Notes: generated by a model not told the origin, from the sequence alone. Numbered from the stretch's first letter, positions 1 to 12,974 are shown. The stretch is 64,000 nt of DNA from Phorcus lineatus (GCA_921293015.1 OV121091.1:38052839-38116838); one strand, 5' to 3'. A program made the numbers and translations.

Positions 1-631
1 TGTAAATAAGTTCTACCTGAGAAGACCTGTGCCTTGTGTTGCAGTCAGCAGGGAGGTCAGAGGTCAATGTGTTGGAGTCAGAGGTCAATAATGTGTTACT
101 CATAACAATTTAGCACTTCTGGTTATGCATTAGTTAGAGGTGAGAAGCAACGCATGACTGCACATGCTGATGTGAATATCTGGAGTTCATTAGGTGTGCT
201 GGATCACTGGTCCCGGTTACATTTCCTCTTCTCTCATGGCAGAAGTAAGCATGTTTGTGTTTATGTGTAGTATGATTGTTGTGAATACTATATTTGCTCG
301 AACAACACCCCAGGTTTCTATTTCTTTAAGCACCCCTTTACCCTCGAGTTCTTAACTAGGCTCTGATTATGGTCAGAGTATAGTTTTATATGTGGTATTC
401 CCGGATTGTATTAACAGAACCTCATGACCCCCAAGGTTGTATTTTAGGTCTGAGATATATTCGATATATTCAAGAAACTACGGTAAGAGTGTTTGGGTTT
501 TTGTTTTTTATGATTTTAGTCAGTTCAGCTTTGAAATAATTTTTAATGAAAGTTAATTTCCAAGGCATTTACATAAATCATAGGTTAAGCTCATCCTTTT
601 ACTCATTCCCTCCTGTTTTTAATGGAAGACT
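1..631. other. Non-coding, no feature recognised
   Basis: AT-rich sequence with no open frame showing coding character on either strand and no recognised repeat until the SINE that follows. Poly-T runs occur just before the SINE and supply its target site. Confidence 0.6.
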
Positions 632-644
632 TTTTTTTCAAGGG

Positions 645-959
645 GGCGGTATAGGGCAGTGGTTAGTGCGTTCTGTTTCGGGTCAAGAGGTTTTGGGTTC
701 AAATCCCGCCAGGGGCTCGGCAACTCTGTCTGCAGTAGAGAACTATTCTACATGCAGTCAGGTTTTGGTGCAATGCTACACTGATATTCAGTGCAGTACC
801 ACCCATGGTTCACTAGTTCCAGCCGATACTCGCAGGTTTCACCGCAATGCATAGCCACATTGTTGTTGCAGGCTTTCTCCCTGCAATAATATTAGCTGCC
901 GTGATATAAGTGAAATACACTTTAAAGCAGCGTAAAACCCAAAGTCACCTTACCTCACC
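645..959 (+). mobile_element. tRNA-derived SINE, complete copy 1
   Basis: The head resembles a tRNA gene and contains a pol III A-box-like stretch (TGGTTAGTGCG) and a canonical B box (GGTTCAAATCC) about 40 bp later. The body is shared with the copies at 17.4, 20.2 and 27.8 kb, and the tail is a short CTCACC-type repeat. A 13-bp direct repeat, TTTTTTTCAAGGG, flanks it at 632-644 and 960-972. This is the target-site duplication expected of LINE-dependent retroposition. The short open frame across it is incidental. Confidence 0.9.
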
Positions 960-972
960 TTTTTTTCAAGGG

Positions 973-2082
973 AAATGGATGTCAATGTCATAAAAATATC
1001 CTAGTACTATTGTAAAATATTTAAAATAGAAACATTTGATTTTACTCCAGTTGATTTTAGTACATATGAAGACACATATGCTTGAAACATGAATCCTATG
1101 TATATATTGAAATTTGTAAGGATATAAGTCATTGAAAGTTTCATAGTTCTGCTATCTCAGGAAAACAAAATATTATCAAGACTGATAACTACGCAGTGCA
1201 CTTATAAATATAAAATAAAAGACTTTTTATGTTTATATCTTAAAAACAACATGTATTTGTACAATCCTTTGAAAAAAGGTTTACATTTCTAATGTTAACA
1301 TTTATGTGTGAAACATTTTGCAAACAACAAGATAAGAAAACTTTGTTCTTTTCTGTTACAATATTTTCTTTCTCTTGGGAAGTTGATATATTAACTTTTC
1401 ACTTTTAAGAAATTGATTTACACTATTTCGCTATTTATATATTTGCTATGAGATAAAAATAAAAATTCTATTATTCTGAAGTGAAGGATTTCCTGATTGA
1501 ATTTGTGCATATTTGTTTGATTAAATGTTTATTCAGTTGCATATATGCATGGTTTGTTTATCTAAAAGAAAAACTTGGCAAATATCCTTTCTATAACATA
1601 ATTTCTAACAGGAATATATATCTCAGGTAAGCAGTTATTGATTGTAATTTTAATTTAAAAAACGATAGATGATATAAAATTACCTAAAAAATTGAATGTG
1701 TTGATGAAATAATTTTAAAAAATGGCTTTTAAAGTGGTTACAAGAGGTTGAATTGTTAACTCGATTCACAAGGAAGAAACTTGTTCTGAATACAAGAGGA
1801 AAACTTCAAATTAGGTGTATCTAGGTCTTACCTTGTCACTGTGACGATATCAATCATATGTTTCCTGAATTAATCCTTGAATCAATTCCCTTCTTCCTAC
1901 TGAAATTATTAGATCACACTACAGGATAGTTGTTCACAACATGTAGCAAAGTTCAGTGTATTATGAAACATCTACAAGAGAAGAAAGGTAATACCGAAAC
2001 CTCTAGCTTCATATTTGCTATCCAGCAATTCATTTGTGCTTTTATGAGGATGTTTTGTATGAATGAAAGTTGAAAGAGAGGT
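973..2082. other. Non-coding AT-rich stretch
   Basis: No exon-like open frame, RNA gene or clear repeat seen. Composition is strongly AT. Confidence 0.6.
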
Positions 2083-2356
2083 TGCTGTATGTAGGCTATA
2101 GGGAGGTTGACTGTAAGCCTGCTGAAGTAGGGTAGAGGGAGGTTGACTGTAAGCCTGCTGAAGTAGGGTAGAGTGAGGTTGACTGTAAGCCTGCTGTATG
2201 AAGGGTAGAGTGAGGTTGACTGTAAGCCTGCTGAAGTAGGGTAGAGGGAGGTTGACTGTTAGCCTGCTGTATATGTTGGAGAGGGAGGGAGGGAGGTTGA
2301 CTGTAAGCCTATTGTATATGTTTGAGAGGGAGGGAGGTAGTGAGGGAGGTTGACTC
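2083..2356. repeat. Minisatellite, 36-39 bp unit, about 7 copies
   Basis: Units share a core AGGTTGACTGTAAGCCTGCT followed by a variable spacer (GAAGTAGGGTAGAG or TATATGTTGGAGAG). The last units gain GAGG runs. The repeat keeps a minus-strand frame open, producing an apparent 136-residue repetitive product. That is a by-product of the unit length and I do not call it a gene. Confidence 0.85.
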
Positions 2357-3161
2357 TGATTCTTGTAGCGCCTGTTGCTCACTCATTCTGCCGGATCAAT
2401 AATCGGCTGGAAGGAAGAAGCGGGACTCTGAAGTGTCATGACAAGGCTGCAGAGACTGTCTGCTTGAAGCGCTGCTGATTCCTCATTCCCTTCTAATCCT
2501 CCCAGCTCTCCCCATATCTTGCAGTGATGCCATGTTTCATCTATCTCCCGATGGTTTATGCCTCTTATAATGGAATGTTTACTTGTGTTTGACATGGATG
2601 TCATATTTGATGCTTGAAGTATCACAGATTGTCTGAGGAATTCAGTAAATCAAGGAAATGAAATGAATCTTGTCTGGCTTTACATAAGTATGTTTAGAAT
2701 AGTATTGGTTCTCCAATGTATTAGATATTTTTTTAATCTTATATGTGTTCAGAATATGCTTTCATATATGAAAGTTATGCCTGATCTGAAATATTCAAAG
2801 GGCACTTCATTGATCCAGGATTATTGAGATATTTCAAGAAAGTCACTTATATTACAGACACTGATTGTGATATATACCATTTTTTAGGGAAATATTTTTA
2901 TGACAAGATAGGGAATATTTTTATGACAAGATAGGGAATTTTTTTTCATATCCAAGGATAAGTTCATTCCAGTGAAAATCTCATGATAATGCAGAGAAGT
3001 TAAATCTTCATTATGGGTTAAATCATCCCTAATTCATGATGTGTATAGATTTTAGGAAAAAAGGTTATTGAACAGTGTAGTGATAAACAGGGTGGTTAAT
3101 TTTGAACAGTAGATTATGCCTGCCTGGTTATGTATTTGAGTAGGGGGCAGTTGCCAGTAAA
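2357..3161. other. Non-coding, with a small local duplication
   Basis: No gene seen. A 26-bp segment, built on ATATTTTTATGACAAGATAG, is duplicated in tandem at 2887-2939. Confidence 0.6.
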
Positions 3162-3964
3162 GGTTCATGTAAAAGAGCTTGGGTTCCTGCTAGGGCGTTC
3201 ATGTAAAGGAGCTTGGGTAGCTTCCAGGGCGTTCATGTAAAGGAGCTTGGGTAGCTTCCAGGGCGTTCATGTAAAGGAGCTTGGGTAGCTTCCAGGGCGT
3301 TCATGTAAAGGAGCTTGGGTAGCTTCCAGGGCGTTCATGTAAAGGAGCTTGGGTAGCTTCCAGGGCGTTCATGTAAAGGAGCTGGGGTAGCTTCCAGGGC
3401 GTTCATGTAAAGGAGCTGGGGTAGCTTCCAGGGCGTTCATGTAAAGGAGCTGGGGTATCTGCAAGGGTGTTCATGTAAAGGAGCTGGGGTACCTGCAAGG
3501 GATGGTTTGTGTGAAGGAACTTAAGTACATGCAAGGTGTGGTTCATTTGAAGGAGCTGGGGTATCTGCAAGGGGTGGTTCTTTTGAAGGAGCTGGGGTAC
3601 ATGCAAGGGGTGGTTCATGTGAAGCAGCTGGGGTACATGTAAGGTGTGGTTCATGTGAAGGAGCTGGGGATACATTCAAGAGGTGGTTCATGTGAAGGAG
3701 CTGGGATACATGCAAGAGGTGGTTCATGTAAAGGAGCTGGGGTACATGCAAGGGGTGGTTCATGTGAAGGAGCTGGGATACATGCAAAAGGTGGTTCATG
3801 TGAAGGAGCTGGGGTACATGCAAGGGGTGGTTCATGTGAAGGAGCTGGGGTGCATGAAAGGGCTGGTTCATGTGAAAGAGCTGGGGTACATGCAAGGGTG
3901 GTTCATGTGAAGAAGCTGGGATACCTGCCAGGTGGCTTCTTATGAAGGATCTTGGGGCACATGC
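3162..3964. repeat. Minisatellite, 34-36 bp unit, about 23 copies
   Basis: The unit begins GTTCATGTAAAGGAGCTTGG in the 5' part (34 bp) and becomes GGTTCATGTGAAGGAGCTGG in the 3' part (36 bp). The 36-bp units are a multiple of three, so several frames on both strands stay open, producing repetitive peptides such as VHVKELGYMQ and HVPQLLHMNH. There is no splice, start or codon evidence that these are genes. Confidence 0.93.
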
Positions 3965-5439
3965 CTAGCAATGTGGGGAGAAAGTGTCAAGTCAAATTGT
4001 TTACTCAATACTACAGTCCATCACTGACAGTCATTTATCCCACATTCAGCTATGCTCAGAAACGGCATGCCCAGATGTAAATGATTATTCATAATTCGTA
4101 ATGGTGACAGTTACGAGTTTCAGATCACCAACTCATCAATTCTGCATGATTGACATAGAAAATGTGGATATCCATCACTGGGTAACTGATTACTTGCAAG
4201 TAGGCCGTTTGTTAGCTTATTAGTTATTCTATTTCATCTCATGCTCTGTTTATTTCTCCTAGTGAATTCATTTCTTCGTGGTATGGCATTTTGTTGATGC
4301 AAGACAAGAACAGGGTGGGGACTTTGTTCAGTTTGAGTCTTACCGGATTGTTTGTGGACATAAACCATGACCATGACTCCATTCACTTAGAAGACAGAGG
4401 ATTCATTATTTTCATTGAAAACTTTTTTGTATTTGATAATTCTGCAGTTTGGAAGTTTATGTGAAAATATAGGAAGATTGAAATAATTTACATTATTTTG
4501 TTTGTGATTGGCTGAAAATCAAATACCAATTCAGAAATCAAATATCAAAAAGAAATTCTCATAACTTGTTCTCATGCATTTTTAAACATTTCCTATATAT
4601 TCTTATAGTTTCTACTGAAATGCCTGAATTCTAATGATATGTAACCACTTCCCACACAGACATGTTCTTCTCTAAGGTAAGGCCTAATTATTACCTATGT
4701 GCTCGACTAATGTAAGTATATTGGTGTTTGTGTCTCCTGACTTAACCAATGGACTATCACTGAGCCCCAAGAATGTAACTTTCTCTAAGACCAGATGCGC
4801 CGTTGCTATGGTTATTGCAGAAGTAGAGGTACTGCAATAAGAATAATGGTAGATACTCTAGAAAAGCAGGAATCATTTAGGCTGAGTCTCATTTAATGTC
4901 CAGAATGACAGGCAGGGATCATGTTTAAAGCCTGTGTGGATCAAAGTGCTTCCACCATCCCCAGGTCGGTGTGCTGTGTTTACCAGTGAGGCCACAGGAG
5001 GCACATCTCCTGATTTAGCTCCGGTCTGTTCATTCTCAGCACCCACACACACAACATGCATACACACAAATACGTACATACAGAGGCAACACAGGTTTAT
5101 GTTTAATTCTGTTCCTCAAACCTTTAACCTGTGTGAACTAGTGATATCGGCTGTCTCCAAAACCATTACCATTATCTCTTTCTGTATACAACCTGTAGCA
5201 GGAAACATTCAGGAGGCTGAATAACAATTTCTCTGGTCTCATCTTCATCACATTTGAATATTAACCTAGAAATGTCAGATGTTCTTATATTATTTTCCAT
5301 TAACACTTTCTTGCATCATGATAATGCTAGAGCTGTGAACCCAAGAAAATCACTCCAAGAAATAAACCTAAACAAGACTTATGATATGAATGCCTCTGTG
5401 TCTCAACAAGCAATAAACTCTAGAGCAAGTATGTTGCAT
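3965..5439. other. Non-coding stretch
   Basis: No convincing exon. Short open frames at 4873-5224 on both strands overlap each other and lack splice context or a recognisable domain. Confidence 0.55.
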
Positions 5440-5845
5440 ATGTGTCAGGGTGAGATAAAAGCATTTCTACTGGCTTTGGCCACTGGGATGTCCCTTTGTC
5501 GGAATCAGTAGAGTGTCTTACTGTCATCTTGGGTCACACGGTTACTTCATGCTGAGGGTGATCTTTCAATCACTTCTGTTGTATTTGCCACCCAACATAT
5601 GGCTAACTCCCTAATGCTAGATACACACCAAGTATGTCAAACTAAGGTACTTTATGACTCAAAAAGTCTTGCCTTTCAGAAGAGTCACTTTGTGAACTGG
5701 TGTATGCATCAAGATGAGATTAAAGCATTTCTACTCACTTTTGCTAGTGGGATATCCCTGGCCAAATAAGTTGTGTGTCTGACTGACTATCTGAGGTCCT
5801 TAGTTCGAGTAGCTCACAATCACTTCTGTGACATATATATATATA
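5440..5845. repeat. Diverged direct repeat, two copies about 260 bp apart
   Basis: The segments at about 5440-5590 and 5700-5840 share the landmarks AAAGCATTTCTACT, GGGAT(G/A)TCCCT and CAATCACTTCTGT in the same order and orientation. The second copy contains a tRNA B-box-like GGTCCTTAGTTCGAG, so both may be old SINE-like remnants. Divergence is high. Confidence 0.6.
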
Positions 5846-5858
5846 AATATATATAATA
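5832..5858. repeat. (AT)n microsatellite
   Basis: A run of alternating A and T directly follows the second diverged repeat. Confidence 0.85.
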
Positions 5859-7339
5859 AACATGAAATAGTTTTACCATTATCAACTCTTAAAGAAGGGA
5901 GTGATGTCACACTCACACCCTACGTAAGTGAAATCAAATGCATTTAAAAAGTAATAGGTCACCAAACTTCATAATAATCTCACAAACTTCTCATTCACTA
6001 CAAATCAAGAACAATCAATTCTAATGACCAAAATGCACAAGTAAGTCATTGTATGTATCTATGAAACCATGTATGTAAATCACTGTGCAATATCTCACAG
6101 CATGTTTGTAGTGAGTATGTGCAGTATCTGCCTGGTACTGGGAGATCAAGGACTACACAAGGACGCCCAATGTTAGGTTAAGTATCTTGTCTGGAGGTTA
6201 CCTGTGAGGTAACCTGCCATCCCTTTCTAATTATGAGTGATGAAGGTTGCCGCACATCTCATACAGACTGTCTAGACACTGACAAAGAATGTTGCTTTAT
6301 GTTCTGAGTGTCCAGTAGGAGTTTCAGAGACATCATAAATTTTGATTTATGACCAAGTTGCACAAGTTTTCCTCCACCTAAGTTGCCTCTTGAAGCATTG
6401 TCCATACTTGGTTGGGACCCCACTGCACTCACCAACACACCGATTCCTCCTCCTCCTCATCTGCCTCCTCTTCTACAGAACTCTAAAATCCAAAGATCAA
6501 TGGAAAATAAGCAGATAACTTTGAACTACTTGGATGATGTAATTATATATGTTTTGCTTACATAGGACATGTAGTTTGTGCGCTTACCAAATTGATGAAA
6601 TCAGGTATGATTTTATTGAGGACAACGGTTTTGCAATATTTGTAGCCGTCTGCCATGAAATGATTAGTTCATATCAGGAAGGGTTTGTGGTAGACTGACT
6701 TGTTAAGCATTTACAACTTTGACAGGTGTTGAAGAAGAGGATGTAGGTGTTCACTGATAGAAGAGATTGTACATCCAGATCTATCAGTGAGGGTATGTTT
6801 TGGTCAAAGCTTTTCACTTGACACTCGAGATAAACTATGATATGTGAGATTGGCTTTTAAACATATCCCTGACCTAAAAATCCCCTCAGTAATATGATTC
6901 TTAAAATTAAAGAAGAAATATTATGGAATTATGAAATTATTTAATGAATTATCATTTGCCAGGATAGAAACATGGCTTGTTTATCAAGTGTGAAGCAAGA
7001 TTCAAATTAAGGTTTCATCCATGTTTTGTTACAATCAGGACATATGCGTAACTGACTGAAATGAGATTAAGTATTTAAAAATGTATTCTATTAAATTAGA
7101 TTGTACCAATCATAACAGCTATTTATTCAAATAAAAACTTTCTTTTTTCAAATCAATTGTTTTAGGTATGTTGAATACTTTACATTGATATTGATAGGTT
7201 TTAAAAACTGTGATTAATGAAATTTTATAGGCCACCTGATTATCAAACAAAATATAAGTGTCACTGTGAAGAATGCAGAATCATGATATCCTTCATCTGT
7301 ACATGTAGTTGCATCAAACTCAGATCAGACACAACTGCA
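5859..7339. other. Non-coding stretch
   Basis: No exon, RNA gene or clear repeat seen. Confidence 0.55.
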
Positions 7340-7690
7340 AGGACGATCTAGCCCAAAATTTGTGGGTGGATGTGCCTTTATTTAGGACAACTATTCTGAC
7401 ATTTTGTATTGATCACAACTTCTATGATAAAGACTAATGGGAGGGGGTGGGTTTATTGAAGAAAACACTTTATGATAAAGATGTGGGTAGATGTGATTTG
7501 TATCGACAAATATCCCGAGGACAATGTTTCGCTGCTGGTCATTTTATTGGAGACAACCTTTATGACAAATTTTTGTTAATTTTGTTATGACAGGGCATTG
7601 TTGACAGGTGTGGTTTTTTGAAATCACAACTGCTAATACAAATGTTTGTAGGAGGATGTGTTTTTTTATAAGGAAAACTGTTGTGACAAT
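7340..7690. repeat. Degenerate tandem repeat, roughly 80-bp units
   Basis: Repeated landmarks of the form GTGG(G/A)TG(G/T)ATGTG, TTTATT(G/T)A and GACAA(C/T)...TATGA(C/T)AA recur about four times in the same order. A related fragment lies near 6610. The unit length is irregular and the copies are old. Confidence 0.45.
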
Positions 7691-8425
7691 ATGATGTGCT
7701 ATGATGTTATTTGGTATGCATGAAGGAGCACACGAGAAGAGCCATTGTGTGAACAGCTGGTCCCATGGACTGCTGCTAATGTATGAGTATTGTAAATTGC
7801 TCGGATGATTGACACAGCTGCATACATGTCTATTTGGGGTGGTTATTCAGCCAATCAATAAACAGCAGATAAACACATAGTCCATGCACTGCTATGTATA
7901 GGTACCCTAGATGCAACTTCTGTTAAAAAATGCCCATGTATAGAGTTGAATGACAAAACTTGTGATGAAGTCTTTTTATACTCCTGTCACAAAACTTTGA
8001 CTAAAGCGTATCTCTTGAACTATATGAAAGATACCCTCACCATACTTGATGCACATGTTCACCTTGACCCATTGAAGGTTAGACTTTAATCTGATTTTTA
8101 TTTTTCGCAGTTTCCATCGAAACATGAGTCAATCAGTGACTCTCTAAGCAGCCTTTTGCCTGGAGTTTATATCCCAAACTATAAGCAACCTTCATCAAAC
8201 TTACTACAGGGGTGGGAAAACGCAGTGATTAGCCTGATCAAAAGGTCTGGGGTTCCTAATCCCTAATGTTACATTTGTTTCTAAAAGGCATGTATCTTTA
8301 TTTGTACTGGCAACCTTCACTTGATACACATTTCAGCTTATTTACCAATTATTTATCTTATCAAGACAAGTCACTAATTTTAAAAGAAAACTGATTCCAC
8401 ATTTACACCCACACTAAATTCAAAT
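7691..8425. other. Non-coding, with a tRNA-like SINE remnant
   Basis: No gene seen. Positions 8212-8270 resemble the SINE head elsewhere in the window: a GCAGTGATTAGC A-box region followed by AAGAGGTCTGGGGTTC-like sequence. No body or tail follows, so it is at most a fragment. Confidence 0.45.
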
Positions 8426-8429
8426 CTAA

Positions 8430-10873
8430 CCCTTCCGTTGCTGAATATTATTTTGACCAGTTTTGCCCCCGTGGCTGAATTTTCCAGCACTCGCCTCGCT
8501 ACGGTAATAACGCAATTAGCCCCTGTGGCCGAATTTTCCAGCGCCGCCAGATGCGACCGTTTTAACAACATATGGCGTGTTTACATGGCGGAATACGGAC
8601 GTTATCGTCGTTTTATACAAAGCTAGTCGGCGAATCCCGTGTTATAAATGGATGATACTTACTTGACACTTTGAATGAAATTTCTATCACCCCTGGAACG
8701 GTTTCTACAACCGAAGTAAACTTGTTTTCAATTCGGGCGCCATAACTCAATAAATTCCAAGAGCGCATGCGCGAAATCAAAACGAAACTAAAGATGAATT
8801 GTTCCTTTTCACATCGATATAAAAATTATTTTTATAATATGTCTGGAACGAATTTTACTAAATTTTAAAAATTGTCTTCATTTCAAACATTATAAAATCA
8901 TTTAATCACTGAGTGCACACATGCAAATTATATACGGAATTGAAGCTAATTTCTTGCTCTATATTTCACGATAAATTTTATTACGATACGCCATCCTAAA
9001 CGAAAGATATAAATAACGAAAGCATGGTAGTGATAAATCCCGATAACGTTCTGACCCCCACAGTAATATTACTAAGCTAGTAGCCCCGGGCAAACGCACG
9101 CGCTCAGCGCGTGCAGGCGGGGTATCCCCGCTGAAAAATACACTCACACTTAACAGAAATTGTCTTTATTTCCAATTTTATAATTCAAGTTATTCGCTTT
9201 GTATACATGCAAATTATATATGGAATTGAAGGCAATTTATTCTTCTTTACGAAAAAATAAATCATAACAATCTTTTGCACTGTAATTAGAAGTTATTACC
9301 AACGTAACGTGGGTATAGCTAGTGAATAAAGTCTTTGATAATCGCCTTACCGCGACATTTGTCGCATAATTTCCACACGTTTTATTTTGATGCAAATATG
9401 GGCAAATTACACATGAAAATGAAGGTATTTATTTCCTCTTTACGTTGATATGAAAATGATAAATATGTACCGCTTGGTTTGGAATATATATAGTTTGCAA
9501 AGATTGTACCCTCAGGTATTTGAAAACAGATTTTGATGATTGCGACATCACTTACCGCTCCTTTATTGTTTCATTGTAATTTGCAAATTTTACATAGAAT
9601 TGAAGACGATCCTTTTCTCTTTATTGTGATATAAAAATGTTGATAATGCGCTCTGCCGTTAAATGGATAGGAAGTGTAAAAAGCAGTTGAAAAAATCGCT
9701 TCTCGGTTAACAAGATATGAATAGAGAAATTGCCTGTTTGCGCAATGCTCGTCGGGTATTTACTGATTTTCGTTTACATACAAATCTTATATGGAAATAA
9801 AGATCATCCTTTTCTCTATATTTTGATATATGAAATTTCAAAATGTCCCGAGAACTTTATGTGATATAAAGTGCGAGAAAATGGTAAAAACACAAAGAAT
9901 AAAGAAAAGTCGCAATTTTGCGGCACTTGCTGTATCTTTATTTTATATACTGCATATAACTTTTTTACATCAAATCGAAGACAATTATTTCCTCTTTATC
10001 ACGAGGTAATCAATTTCAAAATACGCCTAGCTGTTGAGAAGATATAAACGAAATAAAGGCACATGTCAAAATCGCCGTTCAGTTTACATGATTTGAATAG
10101 AGAAATTAGCTTTTTGTGCGGCGCTTGCTGTGTCTTTATTTATTTTTGCGCATGTACAAATTTTACATGGAATGAAAGACAATCTTTCTCTCTATCTTAT
10201 AATATAAAAATTGTCAAAATAAGTTGACCACATCATGTGAAGATTGGTGTGACAAAATGGTGTAAAACTAAAAATATGTAAAAATCACCTTTTTTGCGGC
10301 ACATGCTGTATCTTCATTTCAGGTGGCGTAGTTATGTATTTTATATTGAATTGAAGACAATTTTCTGCTCTTTCAAAAGATCCAACCGGTATTGTAATAC
10401 GCCCAAGGGTTCAGAGCATAGGGCGTGCGATAGGAAGGCGTGCATAGGGTCAAAATGCACGCGTCTCAGTAAACGATAGCATGCGCGGGTCGGTAAGCTC
10501 GTGCGAGAGGGTAGAAAGTGCCCACAGGCTATTAGCACGTGCGGCGGGGAGTGGGGAAAAATTGAGTGATTTTAACGTTTATTTTCGGTACGATAAACAT
10601 TATCAATACTCTCATAACTTTCGGAGCATGTTCGCGCATTATTTAGAACACCAACGAAACAAAACACGGTTGCTTAGCGGCAGCCGGAACGAAAATACAA
10701 GCGTTGAACTGAGACTACTGCTAGGCAATAAATTTCCGGGACCCGCTACCGAGACCCGCGGTCATAATTAGTTAGCGTGAGAAAAATAGAGTGTGCTACT
10801 CGCATCCCGCTAAGAGGACTTGCGGGCAAAGCTAATTTCATCCCGGAATATTCCGGGACCCGCATCTTAAGGG
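8430..10873. mobile_element. Candidate non-autonomous piggyBac-like DNA transposon
   Basis: The left end reads CTAA then CCCTTCCGTTGCTG. The right end, read inward on the minus strand, is TTAA then CCCTTAAGATGCGG. The termini agree at about 10 of 14 positions and sit next to TTAA on the right and CTAA on the left, as expected for piggyBac termini with one decayed target site. Subterminal repeats occur inside both ends: GTGG(C)TGAATTTTCCAGC-type near 8466 and 8519, and TTCCGGGACCCGC near 10735 and 10850. The block is richer in CpG than its surroundings. No transposase frame was found, so it would depend on a partner in trans. Confidence 0.5.
8780..10375. repeat. Decayed tandem array, about 180-195 bp unit, 8 or more copies
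   Basis: A shared block, (A/G)CAAATT(T/A)TA(T/C)A(T/C)GGAAT then GAAGACAAT then TTTCTCTTTAT and GATATAAAAAT, recurs at about 8921, 9207, 9401, 9591, 9780, 9951, 10151 and 10330. Later units also share a TTTTGCGGCAC(T/A)TGCTGTATC-type block. Spacing is 171-200 bp apart from one 286-bp step. The array fills the interior of the candidate piggyBac-like element. Confidence 0.75.
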
Positions 10874-10904
10874 TTAATGGAGAGAATTGTTCTAAAGTTT
10901 TATA

Positions 10905-10992
10905 TATAGATGTAGATAGATAGATAGATAGATAGATAGAGAGATAAGATGAATGGATGGATGGATGGATAGACAGACAGATAGATAGACAT
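10905..10992. repeat. (TAGA)n/(ATGG)n/(GACA)n microsatellite
   Basis: Compound tetranucleotide array immediately right of the piggyBac-like element. Confidence 0.9.
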
Positions 10993-12974
10993 ATTTCAGG
11001 GTTTATTTAAACGCTGAACGCTGATAGTACATTTAGTGTGCATACCATTAATTGGTCTGCCATAAAATGCAAAGTTACTCACAACTTGTAATGAATCTTG
11101 TGATTTCAAAATCATCCACTCCCTGGCAGATCTTGAAGTGTAAAAAAAATTAATAAAATCATGTCACAGATGACAATTTTTTTATTTCGCACAGTGTGTC
11201 ATGGCTTGTTCTTCCTTTCTCGTGGACTGCAACACCTTCTAAATACCTTTGAAGAAATCATGAACACTTTATTTCTCTTTAAAAAGCAGTGTCATTATTA
11301 TTTGTAATATTTTTGCTTGAAAATTGGCAATCAATTATCATTTAAGAGAATTGATCTTTTAATAATATTTTCCTAGCTGATTGTATGTGTGTTAACTTCT
11401 ATGCATTACGTATTGTGCCATAACCCATAAGAAGGCAAATATTTGGAAAATTGTAATTCTTTATGGGAATGCTTTTTTCAGAATTCAATATTTCTTTTGC
11501 TGTTTTTCTCATTATTGAAATAAACATTCATTTTGTTGAATCAGGTTTGATTGATTATCATTAAGGTGCAATTATTCAAATGATTGATGTAAAATATTTA
11601 TACGAATCAGTTGATTATTTCAAATATCTCTTACCCAAATCTCGGCAAAGGTGACTTTGTCAAATCATAACCACCTGCAAGCGATTTTAATATCACATTT
11701 GAAAAACATAAAAAAATATATTATTGATAAATTACATAACATCCCACATGGGGATCGTTAGGAGAAAAGACGTTATCAGTTTGGACGTCAATTAGATATT
11801 GAGCGTGCCATTAGAGCAGAGAGAGGCCGGGTAATTATAAACTTGGCCGACTCGTTGCCTTTACGAGGGAGGGCCGCGCTGGAACCCTTCTACCGACAAG
11901 CTTCTTGTATTCATATCACTAAGTAAGTGCCGGCTTCCACTAGCCCGTGCAGATGAATAACGCTGAATGCTTGTATGTGAATATTCAAAAGAATATTAGC
12001 ATTTCCGCAGTTAGCAATATGCCTCTTCCACCAGTATTGATTTGCGTTGGGCGCGGTCCGTCCGACCACCCAACTCATCAAAAAATGACATGGCATTTTG
12101 CTCTCTACTAATCCTTTCTTGTAATAACTGATATGGAATTGTAGTCAGAGGTATGTATGTTTTTACACTGAAAGATGAGATAGAAATCTATATTTGTCTC
12201 TCCGATTGCAAAGAATCCCTGGACCACAAATTGTTTTTAATGTTTTATTTGATAGGTATTTTAAACTTCATATTGTACATCATTGTTTCAGTTTAGCTTT
12301 TTGAACCAAAGTATGCTTAATTGTGTAATTACATCAATGTAATCTTTCTGGCTATTTTGTAAAAATGACCCTAGTCAAGTGTGATAGTAAACATTCAATT
12401 GTACAAGAAAGATATCATTTTCCATTCTGTAACAAGAAAACAGCTAACTATTGAAAATTAATGATCTTTTTATTTTTAAAAATTGATTTTGTAATCCCTT
12501 TTGACATTTAACCGTGGACAAATAATAAGTTGTTGGGAGAGTGTTGTCGATAGCTTCCTGGAGCTGTCAGACCATTGGTCCATGAGAGTTGGGTGTGTTT
12601 CAGTATGATTCAGCCAGCCCATGCTTACCACACACATGGGCAATTAGTCTTTTATGCTCTTATACAATATGACAACGAAATAGATTTTCTCTAATGACGG
12701 TTAGCGATTAGTCTGGATATAAGAGTTATTATCCTTTTACAAGACTGGGAGGTTAACCGTTTCTTAGTTGTTGGGGGAACGGTATGATTACTGATATGCA
12801 GGCCATTATACTTGTTGAGGTGATGTTGTTATTTGATCATAACTTCCATTGGATACTGGTACATGATGTTTTTATTGCTTCCATAGTTGCTGCATTTCCT
12901 CAACTGTAGCATTGATATTGTTGGTTAGGCTAGACAGTGCGTGCTGCAAAATGGGAAATTTGGATTATATGCTA
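10993..12974. other. Non-coding, with a GC-richer island at 11750-12080
   Basis: Mostly AT-rich. The island has clustered CpG and a good 5' splice site, ACTAA|GTAAGT, at 11923. It could be a non-coding first exon or a regulatory region for the kinase downstream. No protein-coding frame is recognisable. Confidence 0.4.

Noticed and set aside
1972..2382. 136-residue minus-strand frame with repeated LTVNLP motifs
   Set aside because: Entirely produced by the 36-39 bp minisatellite; no splice or start evidence.
3403..3945. Overlapping repetitive frames on both strands (HVPQLLHMNH and VHVKELGYMQ types)
   Set aside because: 36-bp tandem repeat keeps several frames open at once; no independent coding evidence.
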